This document shows, one piece after another, positions 25,657 to 33,831 of a stretch of 64,000 bases of DNA. Position 1 is the first letter of the stretch, and each line of letters opens with the position of its first letter. Position numbers and translations under genes: made by a program. The notes under the pieces were generated by a model. That model saw nothing but the letters and a program-made list of their open reading frames with translations. It was not told the origin of the DNA and did no database searches. Origin of the DNA: an uncultured Prevotella sp. (lineage in GTDB: Bacteria; Bacteroidota; Bacteroidia; Bacteroidales; Bacteroidaceae); contig URUK01000005.1 of NCBI GenBank assembly GCA_900551055.1, forward strand, positions 67,890 through 131,889. Reading direction: 5' to 3'.

Positions 25657-25664
25657 TAATTTTG
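25657..25664 (+). promoter_or_regulatory. -7 box of the DUF362 gene
   Basis: TAATTTTG, 35 nt before the start codon; a TTG lies 16 nt upstream, shorter than the ideal spacing. Confidence 0.5.
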
Positions 25665-25698
25665 CAACGTGTAAGAATATAACAAAAAAACAAGCAAA

Positions 25699-26646
25699 AT
25701 GAAGAAACTTATATTGCTGGCCGTGGCGGCTGTAATGGCTGTGGGCGCGGCGGCACAATCGAAGGTTTATTTCACGAAGGAAATCACGCCCGAGGCGCTC
25801 GTGAAGATATACAAGGCGCTTGGCAAGGAGGCAAAGGGGCGCGTCGCCGTGAAGATAAGCACGGGCGAGGCCGGAGGCCACAACTACCTGAAGCCTGAGC
25901 TGATAGGCAAGCTGGTGGGCGAGGTTGGCGGCACGATAGTGGAGTGCAACACGGCATACGCCGGCAAGCGCATGACCTCGTCCGACCACTGGAAGGTGAT
26001 ACGCGACCACGGTTTCGACAAGATTGCCCGTGTGGACATCATGGACGAGGAGGGCGACATGCGCATTCCGGTGAGGGATACGACGCACATCAAGTATGAC
26101 ATCGTAGGCTCGCACCTTGCCAACTACGACTTCATGGTGAACCTTGCGCACTTCAAGGGGCACGCTATGGGCGGCTTCGGCGGTGTGCTGAAGAACGCGT
26201 CAATCGGCGTGGCGTCGAGCAACGGCAAGTCGTACATACACACCGCGGGCAAGGTTCAAAGCCCGGCGGAGCTGTGGAGCAACCTGCCCGCACAGGATTA
26301 TTTCCTCGAAAGCATGGCTGCCGCCGCGCAGGGCGTGCATGACTACATGAAAGGCAACGTGGTGTACATCAACGTTATGAACAATATGAGCGTTGACTGC
26401 GACTGTGACAGCAACCCCGACGAGCCGAAGCTGAAGGACATGGGCGTGCTGGCCTCGCTCGACCCGGTGGCCTTGGACAAGGCTTGCCTTGACCTGGTGT
26501 TCGGCCACAAGTCCGTGGAAGGCGACGATGCGAAGCCTCTTATCGAGCGCATCAACCGCCAGCACGGCATTCACATAGTTGACTATGCGGAGAAGATAGG
26601 CCTTGGCAGCAAGGCTTACACCCTCATAGATATAGACAATCAATAA
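25699..26646 (+). CDS. Exported DUF362 protein
   Basis: A 315-aa protein with signal peptide MKKLILLAVAAVMAVGAAAQ and a DUF362 body (RVAVKISTGEAGGHNYLKPELI; VNLAHFKGHAMGGFGGVLKNASIGVAS; GVLASLDPVALDKACLDLVF). Many DUF362 proteins carry a ferredoxin domain; this one has no CxxCxxC cluster, only Cys in DCDCDSN. The role is unknown, but the family is often beside Fe-S redox genes, as here (tat genes and Fe-S proteins follow). It is the first forward gene of the proposed redox cluster. Confidence 0.85.
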   Translation: MKKLILLAVAAVMAVGAAAQSKVYFTKEITPEALVKIYKALGKEAKGRVAVKISTGEAGGHNYLKPELIGKLVGEVGGTIVECNTAYAGKRMTSSDHWKVIRDHGFDKIARVDIMDEEGDMRIPVRDTTHIKYDIVGSHLANYDFMVNLAHFKGHAMGGFGGVLKNASIGVASSNGKSYIHTAGKVQSPAELWSNLPAQDYFLESMAAAAQGVHDYMKGNVVYINVMNNMSVDCDCDSNPDEPKLKDMGVLASLDPVALDKACLDLVFGHKSVEGDDAKPLIERINRQHGIHIVDYAEKIGLGSKAYTLIDIDNQ

Positions 26647-26658
26647 CTTCTTCAATGG

Positions 26659-26689
26659 GTGGCGGTTCGCAGTGAGTGCGGGCCGCCAC
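26659..26689 (+). other. Hairpin after the DUF362 gene
   Basis: GTGGCGG (26659-26665) pairs with CCGCCAC (26683-26689). No U-tract follows, so it may be an RNA-stability hairpin and not a terminator. Confidence 0.35.
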
Positions 26690-26775
26690 GTTTACAGGCC
26701 CGGCATCAGCGCGAAGCGTATGGGTACATGCTTTCATGATAACATTTTTTTAATACCTAAAATACTCTGTTTTTG

Positions 26776-28644
26776 ATGAAAAGATTTATTTTTGCAGCAG
26801 CAGTGTTGTTGGCCGCAAGGGGCGCAGCGTGCGCCCAGAGCGACACCACAAGCTACTCGCTCGACAACGTTGTGGTGACGGGTACGCGCTCGGTGACCGA
26901 CGTCCGCCACCTGCCCATGACCATATCGGTGGTTGACAGGCGGACGCTTACCGAGAACCAGCGCGTCAACGTGCTGCCGACTCTGTCAGAACAGGTGCCC
27001 GGCTTGTTTGTTACTTCGCGCTCGATGATGGGCTACGCCGTAAGCGACGGTGCCGCCGGAGGCATCAGCCTGCGCGGACTGGGCAGCGGAGCGGGCCGCA
27101 TGATGGTGCTAATCGACGGCCATCCGCAGTATCAAGGCATCTTCGGCCACTCCATAGCGGACTCTTACCAGACTATGATGGCGGAGCGCGTGGAGGTGCT
27201 GCGGGGGCCGGCCTCGGTGCTGTACGGCTCAAACGCCATGGGCGGAGTTGTCAACATCGTCACCCGGCAGATGCGTGCCGACGGCTCGAAAACCGACATT
27301 AACCTCGGCGCAGGCTCTTACGGTACGTTTCAAGGGGAGTTTACCAACCGCGTGAGGAAGGGCGGCTTCTACAGCGTTGTTGCCGGACAGTACGGCCGCA
27401 GCGACAACAACCGGCCATCGATGGGCTTCGAGCAGTACGGCGGTTACCTGAAGTTGGGTTACGACTTCTCGCCGCACTGGACGGCATACGCTGACGTTGA
27501 CGTGACGCATTTCAACTCGTCGTATCCTGGCAGCACTCACGAGCCGCTGCAAGAGGCGCGCCAGTGGATAACGCGTGGTGTGGCTTCGGCTGTGGTTGAG
27601 AACCACTACGGCAATACTTCGGGTGCCATAAGCGTATATCACAACTTCGGCCATCACCGCATAAACGACGGACACGCGCCTGGCGAGGATGCGCAGACCG
27701 ACTTTTTCCTGTCAGACGACGCCCTCACGGGTTTCTCGATATACCAGAGCGCGACGTTCTTCAGGGGCAACCGCATCACCGTTGGTCTTGACTATCAGCA
27801 CATCTACGGCAAGGCTTGGAATGAAGACATACTCACGGGAGCCGAGACCGGCACCATCGGCGACCACCACGAGAACGAGATTGCCGGCTACTTGGACTTC
27901 CGGCAGGACTTGTTCAGCTGGCTCACGGTTGATGCCGGGGTGCGTGTTGACCATCATTCGCAGAGCGGAACGGAATGGGTGCCGCAGGGAGGACTGGTGT
28001 TCCGCGTAGTACGTGACGGCGAACTGAAGGCCATGGTGAGCAAAGGCTTCCGCAATCCGACCATCCGCGAGATGTATCTTTGGCGTCCGGCAAACGACGG
28101 TTTGCGTCCTGAACGCACGATGAATTACGAGCTTTCATGGAAGCAAAGGCTCATGGGAGGCGGCTTCTCGTATGGTGTGAACCTGTTTTACATCAAGGGC
28201 GACAACATAATACAGACCGCAGTGGTGGACAACAGGCCGATGAACGTCAACACGGGAAGCATCGAGAACTGCGGCGTTGAGGCCGAGTTTGCATGGAAAG
28301 TGAACCGCTATTGGAGCTTGGACGGCAACTACAGCTATCTGCACATGGTCAACAAGGTGCTCGCCGCGCCTGAACATAAGGCGTATCTTGGTGCCGGTTA
28401 CCGCTGCGGAAAATGGACATTGACCGGCGGATTGCAGTATATCGACGGCCTGTACACGCAGGTTGACCCTGCCGAAATACAGGAGAACTTCCTCCTGTTG
28501 AACGTCACTGCCGGTTACCGCGTGCTGCCCTGGCTCAACATCTGGGCAAAAGGCGAGAACCTGCTGGCGCAGAAATACGAAATCAACTATGGCTACCCGA
28601 TGCCTAAGGCGACATTCATGGGTGGCGTGAATATTAATATTTAA
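26776..28644 (+). CDS. TonB-dependent receptor
   Basis: A 622-aa outer-membrane receptor with signal peptide MKRFIFAAAVLLAARGAACAQ, an N-terminal LDNVVVTGTR TonB-box/plug start, plug domain to about residue 165 (GGISLRGLGSGAGRMMVLIDG; ERVEVLRGPASVLYGSNAMGGVVNIVT), and a barrel ending in MGGVNINI with the NLLAQKYEINYGYP motif near the C-terminus. Start is the ATG at 26776, just after a T-rich stretch. It resembles siderophore/cobalamin-class receptors of about 620-650 aa, not SusC. Between DUF362 and tatA, it may import the substrate or cofactor of the adjoining redox system (inference). Confidence 0.87.
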   Translation: MKRFIFAAAVLLAARGAACAQSDTTSYSLDNVVVTGTRSVTDVRHLPMTISVVDRRTLTENQRVNVLPTLSEQVPGLFVTSRSMMGYAVSDGAAGGISLRGLGSGAGRMMVLIDGHPQYQGIFGHSIADSYQTMMAERVEVLRGPASVLYGSNAMGGVVNIVTRQMRADGSKTDINLGAGSYGTFQGEFTNRVRKGGFYSVVAGQYGRSDNNRPSMGFEQYGGYLKLGYDFSPHWTAYADVDVTHFNSSYPGSTHEPLQEARQWITRGVASAVVENHYGNTSGAISVYHNFGHHRINDGHAPGEDAQTDFFLSDDALTGFSIYQSATFFRGNRITVGLDYQHIYGKAWNEDILTGAETGTIGDHHENEIAGYLDFRQDLFSWLTVDAGVRVDHHSQSGTEWVPQGGLVFRVVRDGELKAMVSKGFRNPTIREMYLWRPANDGLRPERTMNYELSWKQRLMGGGFSYGVNLFYIKGDNIIQTAVVDNRPMNVNTGSIENCGVEAEFAWKVNRYWSLDGNYSYLHMVNKVLAAPEHKAYLGAGYRCGKWTLTGGLQYIDGLYTQVDPAEIQENFLLLNVTAGYRVLPWLNIWAKGENLLAQKYEINYGYPMPKATFMGGVNINI

Positions 28645-28645
28645 T

Positions 28646-28751
28646 TAAAAGCAGACAAGCAACAAGGGACAAGCAGACAAGATGAAGTGCTTTGAAGTCA
28701 TACTCGATAAAGGTAAAAACCTTGTCAACTTGTAACTTGTTACTTGTCAAC
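28646..28751. repeat. Word-armed hairpin, GACAAGCA type, intergenic
   Basis: Left arm AAGCAGACAAGCAACAAGGG and GACAAGCAGACAAG; core AAGTGCTTTGAAGTC; right arm CCTTGTCAACTTGTAACTTG and TTACTTGTCAAC. It is an intergenic relative of the in-gene copies at 30524 and 32845. Confidence 0.75.
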
Positions 28752-28765
28752 TAAAAGGAAACATT

Positions 28766-28942
28766 ATGGGAATAGGTATGCAGGAAATCCTCGTCATCGC
28801 ACTGCTTGTGCTGCTGTTTTTCGGCGGAAAGAAAATACCCGAACTGATGAAGGGCTTGGGCAAGGGTGTAAGGAGCTTCAAGGACGGGATGAACGGAAAG
28901 CTTGACGACGAACAGGAAGAGCCAAAGAAGAAGGATGAATGA
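28766..28942 (+). CDS. tatA: Sec-independent protein translocase TatA
   Basis: A 58-aa protein: short N-terminus, membrane helix ([26 protein letters not shown], residues 5-30), hinge FGGKKIPEL and amphipathic helix [15 protein letters not shown], then an acidic tail [10 protein letters not shown]. The FGxKKIPEL-x-x-GLGKG pattern is diagnostic for TatA/B. It overlaps tatC by 8 nt. With TatC it forms the minimal TatAC translocase for folded proteins with twin-arginine signals; a clear substrate is the aldo/keto reductase at 31640. Confidence 0.93.
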   Translation: MGIGMQEILVIALLVLLFFGGKKIPELMKGLGKGVRSFKDGMNGKLDDEQEEPKKKDE

Positions 28943-29726
28943 CGACGGCGCGCTGACGTTTTGGGAGCATCTTGACGTGCTACGCGGCAGTCTTATCCGC
29001 ATGTTGGCGGCCGCCGTGGCCGCAGGTGTCGTGGCTTTCGTGTTGAAGGACTGGCTGTTTGCGGTGGTGCTTGCGCCTGCCGACGGAACGTTTGTCACGT
29101 ACAGGCTGCTTGGTGTAGAGCCGTTCACCATACAATTGGTCAACACCGGGCTTACCGAACAGTTTATGATACATATGAAGGTGGCGCTTGTCGCTGGCGT
29201 GCTGATGGCTTCACCTTATATATTATATGTGCTGTTCCGCTTCATTTCGCCAGCGCTTTACGACAACGAACGGCGTTATTCGGTGTGTTTGACCGTCGCT
29301 GCATACGCTATGTTCCTCGTCGGGCTGCTCGTCAATTATTTTGTTGTCTTCCCGTTGACCGTCCGTTTCCTCGGCACTTACTCCGTCAGTGCCGATGTTG
29401 AGAACTTACTGACTATCAGTTCGTATGTTGACACGCTGGCAATGATGAGCCTTGTGTTCGGCATAGTCTTTGAAATCCCGGTTGTTTGCTGGCTTCTGGC
29501 CCGCTTCGGTCTGCTGAAGGCCGCATGGATGGGCCGTTACCGCAAGCATGCTGTGATTGCAATAGTGGCGGTGGCGGCGGTAATCACGCCCACGTCTGAC
29601 GTGTTCACGCTGCTGCTTGTGTCGCTTCCAATCTGGCTGTTGTACGAGGTTAGCGTTGTGATAGTCAGGTTTACAGAGAAAAAGAAAGCATTAAACGACA
29701 ATAAAAATACAATGACATTATGTTGA
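28935..29726 (+). CDS. tatC: Sec-independent protein translocase TatC
   Basis: A 263-aa six-helix membrane protein that binds the twin-arginine signal. It begins [20 protein letters not shown], matching the HLxELR motif, and contains [20 protein letters not shown]. The start at 28935 overlaps tatA and lies on the family N-terminus; upstream in-frame starts fall inside tatA. Its last 7 nt overlap the following Fe-S gene, so tatA, tatC and the Fe-S protein form a tightly coupled operon. Confidence 0.93.
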   Translation: MNDDGALTFWEHLDVLRGSLIRMLAAAVAAGVVAFVLKDWLFAVVLAPADGTFVTYRLLGVEPFTIQLVNTGLTEQFMIHMKVALVAGVLMASPYILYVLFRFISPALYDNERRYSVCLTVAAYAMFLVGLLVNYFVVFPLTVRFLGTYSVSADVENLLTISSYVDTLAMMSLVFGIVFEIPVVCWLLARFGLLKAAWMGRYRKHAVIAIVAVAAVITPTSDVFTLLLVSLPIWLLYEVSVVIVRFTEKKKALNDNKNTMTLC

Positions 29727-31288
29727 AGAAAATAAGGACAACCTTGGCTTTGGTGGTGTTCGTGCTTATAACGCTGCTGTTTTTAGACGTTACGGGCACG
29801 CTGCACGCATGGTTGGGATGGCTCGCCAAGATACAGTTTTGGCCTGCCTTTTATGCCCTGAACATAGGTGTTGTGGCGGTGTTGGTCGTCCTTACGCTTG
29901 TGTTCGGGCGCATTTACTGCTCTGTAATCTGTCCTTTGGGCATCATGCAGGACGTTGTTTCGTGGCTGCATGGCCGCCGGAAGCGCAACAGGTTTACTTA
30001 TTCAAAGGAAAAGAAATGTCTGCGCTACGGCATGTTGGGCGTGTTCATCATCTCGGCTGTCGCCGGAATTAACGCCATCGTGTCGTTACTTGCTCCATAC
30101 AGTTCATACGGACGCATCGCAAGCAGCCTGTTCAAGCCGGTTTATGAGGCAGGAAACAACGTGCTGGCAAGCATCGCAGAGCACTTCAACAGCTACGCTT
30201 TCTACAGCGTTGACGTGTGGATGAAGAGCCTGCCCACGCTGATTATCGCTTCGGTGACGTTCGTCGCCATCGTAATCCTTGCCTGGCGAGGCGGCAGGAC
30301 ATACTGCAACACCATCTGTCCGGTAGGAACAATCCTCAGCTTTCTTGCCCGTTTTTCGTGGTTCAAGGTGCGGATTGACAGCAGCAAGTGTGTAAACTGT
30401 GGCTTGTGTACGAAGAATTGCAAGGCGTCGGCCATCGACTTCAAGAACCATAAGATAGACTATAGCCGCTGTGTAGTGTGCGGTGACTGCCTCGGCAAGT
30501 GCCACAAGGGAGCATTGAGCTTTACGAGTGGACGAGCAGACAAGTCAACAAGTGGACGAGTAGACAAGTTAACGAGTCAACAAGTGGACAAGCAGACAAG
30601 CGGACAAGCAGACAATGCAAATCTCCTGGTCAACTCGTCAACTCGTAACTCGTCTGCTGACAATGGCCGCCGCTCGTTCCTTTTGGCTGCAGCCATTGCC
30701 ACGACGGGTGCAGCATTGGCACAGGAGAAGAAGAAGGTTGACGGCGGACTGGCTGCCATAGAGGACAAGATAGCCCCCGAAAGGCTCACACCGCTGACGC
30801 CTCCCGGCTCGATGTCGGCGCAGCATTTCGCCCAGCACTGCACGGCCTGCCAGCTTTGCGTGTCAACATGTCCCAACGGCGTGCTGCGTCCGTCGACGGA
30901 TTTGTCGAAGTTCATGCAGCCCACAATGTCTTATGAGCGCGGATATTGCCGTCCGGAGTGTACCAAGTGCGGCGAAGTTTGTCCCACCGGGGCAATCAAG
31001 CCCATCACACGGGCGGACAAGTCGGCAACGCAAATAGGTCACGCGGTATGGATTAAGAAGAACTGCGTGCCCCTGACAGACGGCGTTGAGTGTGGAAACT
31101 GCGCACGCCATTGCCCTGCCGGTGCTATACAGATGGTGCCGTCAGACCCCAAGAACGGGCAATCGCCTAAGATACCGCTTGTCAACGAGGCCCGCTGCAT
31201 AGGCTGCGGAGCGTGTGAGAACCTGTGCCCGGCGCGTCCGTTCAGCGCAATCTACGTTGAGGGTCACGAGGTGCATAGGGAGATTTAA
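29720..31288 (+). CDS. NapH/YccM-like membrane protein fused to a ferredoxin-rich C-terminal domain
   Basis: A 522-aa multi-cluster Fe-S protein. The N-terminal half (1-265) has about four or five membrane helices, the two NapH-type CxxxCP motifs (IYCSVICPLG and TYCNTICPVG) and a 2x[4Fe-4S] ferredoxin segment (CVNCGLCTKNC, CVVCGDCLGKC). Residues 269-314 are a translated word-armed repeat. Then comes RRSFLLAAAIATTGAALAQ (about 317-335), which looks like a twin-arginine or membrane signal, and a second ferredoxin region with CTACQLCVSTC, CTKCGEVC, CGNCARHC and CIGCGACENLC. It probably moves electrons between quinol and a periplasmic acceptor; the likely partner is the exported aldo/keto reductase downstream. 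Confidence 0.83.
   Translation: MLKKIRTTLALVVFVLITLLFLDVTGTLHAWLGWLAKIQFWPAFYALNIGVVAVLVVLTLVFGRIYCSVICPLGIMQDVVSWLHGRRKRNRFTYSKEKKCLRYGMLGVFIISAVAGINAIVSLLAPYSSYGRIASSLFKPVYEAGNNVLASIAEHFNSYAFYSVDVWMKSLPTLIIASVTFVAIVILAWRGGRTYCNTICPVGTILSFLARFSWFKVRIDSSKCVNCGLCTKNCKASAIDFKNHKIDYSRCVVCGDCLGKCHKGALSFTSGRADKSTSGRVDKLTSQQVDKQTSGQADNANLLVNSSTRNSSADNGRRSFLLAAAIATTGAALAQEKKKVDGGLAAIEDKIAPERLTPLTPPGSMSAQHFAQHCTACQLCVSTCPNGVLRPSTDLSKFMQPTMSYERGYCRPECTKCGEVCPTGAIKPITRADKSATQIGHAVWIKKNCVPLTDGVECGNCARHCPAGAIQMVPSDPKNGQSPKIPLVNEARCIGCGACENLCPARPFSAIYVEGHEVHREI
30524..30661 (+). repeat. Word-armed repeat translated inside the Fe-S protein
   Basis: 138 nt (46 codons) made of ACGAGTGGACGAGCAGACAA-type words on the left, core GACAATGCAAATCTCC, and CAACTCGTCAACTCGTAACT-type words on the right. 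The product is Thr/Ser/Gly/Gln/Asp/Lys-rich. It lies exactly between the ferredoxin part of the NapH-like domain and the internal RR-x-FL segment. Confidence 0.85.
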
Positions 31289-31359
31289 GTGAAGAATGAA
31301 TAACGAAGAGTGAAGAATTAAATTGCAGGTTAATTCCGCTTTTTGGTTCATATAACATT

Positions 31360-31478
31360 ACTTGTAAAGCAATCATTGTACAGGCGCCGTGCAAAAGACG
31401 GTCTTTCACACTGTAAAAGGCCGTCTTTCAGCCCCTAAAACACGGTCTTTCGGACGACAAAAGGCCACCTTTTAGAAG
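31360..31478 (+). repeat. 22-bp-period palindrome array, copy 8
   Basis: Units start at 31393, 31415, 31437 and 31459: AAAAGACGGTCTTTC, AAAAGGCCGTCTTTC, AAAACACGGTCTTTC, AAAAGGCCACCTTTT. A leader-like TACTTGTAAAGCAATCATTG precedes them. Confidence 0.85.
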
Positions 31479-31539
31479 CCGATGCGTAAGGCGTTGAAAT
31501 ACAGGGGATTACGAAACATAAACAAAAAGGATGGAAGTG

Positions 31540-31628
31540 AGTACATGGCAGGCATCCAACAATGCATTTGTCTTTAACTCCTAAGCTCCCGAAGGGAGCG
31601 ATAACTTCCTTAACTTCTTTAACTTCTA
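31540..31628. repeat. Word-armed repeat, GGAGTTAA type, with one good arm
   Basis: Core CATGGCAGGCATCCAACAATG and CATTTGTC, then right arm CTTTAACTCC, insert AAGCTCCCGAAGGGAGCG and AACTTCCTTAACTTCTTTAA. The left arm (GGATGGAAGTGAG) is weak. Confidence 0.6.
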
Positions 31629-31639
31629 ATAAAAGAATC

Positions 31640-33112
31640 ATGGCAAAAGACATATCAAGACGCAACTTCCTCAAGGCTCTCGGAGGCGGTGCCGTGGCTT
31701 CGTCGGCGCTGCTTACGGCGTGCAAGGACGGAAGGCAGGCTTCGGCTTCGGCACAAGAGCCGGAGAAAGGGAAGATGACATACAGGGTGAACCCCAAGAC
31801 AAAGGACAAGGTTTCGCTGTTAGGCTACGGCATGATGCGCCTGCCAGCGCAGGGCGAAGACAAGGCTTCGGCGCGCGAACTGGAAGAAACGCCGATTGAC
31901 CAGGAGATGGTTAACCGGCAGGTTGACTACGCCATCGAGCACGGAGTGAACTATTTTGACACGTCACCTGCTTACTGCCAGGGCATGTCTGAGCACGCTA
32001 CGGGCATAGCTTTGAGCCGTCATAAGCGTTCGGAGTTCTTCATCGCCACGAAGATGTCGAACTTCTCGCCCGAAACCCAGACGCGCGAAGGCTCGATAGA
32101 GATGTTCGAAAACTCGCTGAAAGAGCTTCAGGTTGACTACATTGACTACCTTCTGCTTCACGGCATAGGCATGGGCAACGACGCGCTTGCCGAGTTCAAT
32201 CACCGTTATATGGACAACGGCATACTCGACTGGCTCGTAGAGCAGCGCGAGAAAGGCCGCATACGCAACCTCGGCTTCTCGTATCACGGCGACGTGAAGA
32301 TATATGACATGCTGCTCAAGTGGCACGACGAGGGCCGTTACCACTGGGACTTCGCACAGATAGAGCTGAACTATCTCGACTGGAACTATGCCGATGAAAT
32401 CAACCCGAGGAACACTGACGCCGTGTATTTGTACGGCGAACTGAAGAAGCGCGGCATACCTGCGGTAATCATGGAGCCGCTGCTGGGAGGCCGTCTGGCC
32501 AACGTTCCCGACAATATCGTTGCCAAGATGAAGGAGCGCGAGCCTGAAAAGAGCGTGGCATCGTGGGCTTTCCGCTTCGCCGGAACACCCGACGGAGTGC
32601 TTACCGTGCTGTCGGGCATGACTTATATGGAGCACCTCCGCGAGAACCTTTGCACCTATTCGCCGCTCAAACCGCTGACCGATGACGAGCAGAAGTTCCT
32701 CATGGAGATAGCCGACGACATCTACAACCTCAAGACTATACCGTGCAACGAGTGCAACTACTGCATGCCTTGTCCTTACGGAATAGACATTCCGGCGGTG
32801 CTTTCGCACTATAACAAGTGCATAAAGGAGGGCAACATGCCTGTAGTAGACAAGCAGACAAGTAAACAAGCAGACAAGCAAGAGGAACTTGTCAACTCGT
32901 CTGCTCGTGCCTCGTCTGCTGAACAACGTGAGTACAGGCGTGCCCGCCGTGCCTTCCTCGTGGGCTATGACCGCAGCGTTCCTCGTCTCCGCCAGGCCAG
33001 CCACTGCATAGGCTGCGGCCAATGTGTGGGCCATTGCCCCCAGCGTATAGACATACCGAAGGAGATGCAACGTATAGACAGGTTTGTGGAGACGTTGAAA
33101 CAGGACGTGTAG
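31640..33112 (+). CDS. Tat-exported aldo/keto reductase lipoprotein with C-terminal 4Fe-4S clusters
   Basis: A 490-aa protein starting MAKDISRRNFLKALGGGAVA, a clear twin-arginine signal (SRRNFLK) followed by a lipobox (ALLTAC), so it should be a folded lipoprotein in the periplasm or outer leaflet. The aldo/keto reductase barrel (about 50-340) keeps the catalytic set: Asp and Tyr in YFDTSPAYCQGMSE, Lys in IATKMS, His in LLLHGIG. The C-terminal part has CNECNYCMPCPYGI near residue 372 and CIGCGQCVGHCP near 456, two ferredoxin-like motifs. Residues 402-427 are a translated repeat. It lies next to the Tat genes and a membrane Fe-S conduit. NAD(P)H is not expected outside the cytoplasm, so Fe-S electrons may replace it (inference). 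Confidence 0.85.
   Translation: MAKDISRRNFLKALGGGAVASSALLTACKDGRQASASAQEPEKGKMTYRVNPKTKDKVSLLGYGMMRLPAQGEDKASARELEETPIDQEMVNRQVDYAIEHGVNYFDTSPAYCQGMSEHATGIALSRHKRSEFFIATKMSNFSPETQTREGSIEMFENSLKELQVDYIDYLLLHGIGMGNDALAEFNHRYMDNGILDWLVEQREKGRIRNLGFSYHGDVKIYDMLLKWHDEGRYHWDFAQIELNYLDWNYADEINPRNTDAVYLYGELKKRGIPAVIMEPLLGGRLANVPDNIVAKMKEREPEKSVASWAFRFAGTPDGVLTVLSGMTYMEHLRENLCTYSPLKPLTDDEQKFLMEIADDIYNLKTIPCNECNYCMPCPYGIDIPAVLSHYNKCIKEGNMPVVDKQTSKQADKQEELVNSSARASSAEQREYRRARRAFLVGYDRSVPRLRQASHCIGCGQCVGHCPQRIDIPKEMQRIDRFVETLKQDV
32845..32920 (+). repeat. Word-armed repeat translated inside the aldo/keto reductase
   Basis: Left arm AGTAGACAAGCAGACAAGTA and AACAAGCAGACAAGC; right arm CTTGTCAACTCGTCTGCTCG plus CCTCGTCTGCT. 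It lies between the two cysteine motifs and keeps the frame open (VDKQTSKQADK...). Confidence 0.8.
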
Positions 33113-33129
33113 TCTGTGAATTTAAAGAA

Positions 33130-33249
33130 TGTATAGAAGTTAAAGAAGTTACAGCCATTACTCTTATGGTTAATAAATAGCAGGGCATTTGGCTTTAACT
33201 TCTAACGAGCGTAGCGAGTGATAACTTCCCTAACTCCTCTGACTCCTAA
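33130..33249. repeat. Word-armed hairpin, GAAGTTAA type
   Basis: Left arm ATGTATAGAAGTTAAAGAAG; core AGCCATTACTC...GGGCATTTGGCT; right arm CTTTAACTTCTAACG, a GAGCGTAGCGAG insert, then ATAACTTCCCTAACTCC. Nearly the same as the next copy at 33675. Confidence 0.85.
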
Positions 33250-33255
33250 GATACG

Positions 33256-33675
33256 ATGGACAAAGAATTGATAAATGTGTTGGTTGATGAAGGCTGCCGC
33301 GGCGTTGTGCGTTCGGTTCAAGGTGAACTTAGGACGTTCAGCCGCCGCGGCGTAGCCGACCTTTTCAACCTCGTTGCTGACGAGCCGGACTTTCTGCGCG
33401 GTGCTTCAGTGGCCGACAGGGTCATCGGTCGTGGCGCGGCCTTGCTGCTTGTAAAGGGCGGCGCACGTGAGGTCTACGCCCAAGTGATAAGCTCCGGCGC
33501 GCTCGAAGTGCTCCGCAGTGCGGGCATAGAGACTTCATTCGGCAAGGAAGTGCCCAACATCATCAACCGCACCGGCACCGACATCTGTCCTGTTGAGAAG
33601 CTGACGGCCTCCACGTCGTCGCCCGACGAGGCGTATGAGAGGGTAAAACAATTCTTGAAAACCATGAATTTATAG
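33256..33675 (+). CDS. DUF1893 domain protein
   Basis: A 139-aa cytoplasmic protein of the DUF1893 family (deaminase-like fold in structures I recall): GVADLFNLVADEPDFLRGASVADRVIG, GRGAALLLVKGG, EVYAQVISSGALEVLRSAGI and a single Cys in GTDICPVEKLT. Function is unknown. It is flanked on both sides by near-identical word-armed hairpins. In related genomes it often accompanies an ECF S-like gene, as here. Confidence 0.85.
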   Translation: MDKELINVLVDEGCRGVVRSVQGELRTFSRRGVADLFNLVADEPDFLRGASVADRVIGRGAALLLVKGGAREVYAQVISSGALEVLRSAGIETSFGKEVPNIINRTGTDICPVEKLTASTSSPDEAYERVKQFLKTMNL

Positions 33676-33799
33676 AATGTAGAGAAGTTAAAGAAGTTAC
33701 AGCCATTACCTTTTGCAGGTATCACAACTGGCAAGACATTTGGCTTTAACTCCTAACGAGCGTAGCGAGTGATAACTTCTTTAACTTCTCTAACTCCTT
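33675..33799. repeat. Word-armed hairpin, GAAGTTAA type
   Basis: Left arm ATGTAGAGAAGTTAAAGAAG; core AGCCATTACC...AAGACATTTGGCT; right arm CTTTAACTCCTAACG, GAGCGTAGCGAG insert, ATAACTTCTTTAACTTCTC. Confidence 0.85.
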
Positions 33800-33831
33800 A
33801 AAAAAATAATATTCAACAACCAATAACAACA

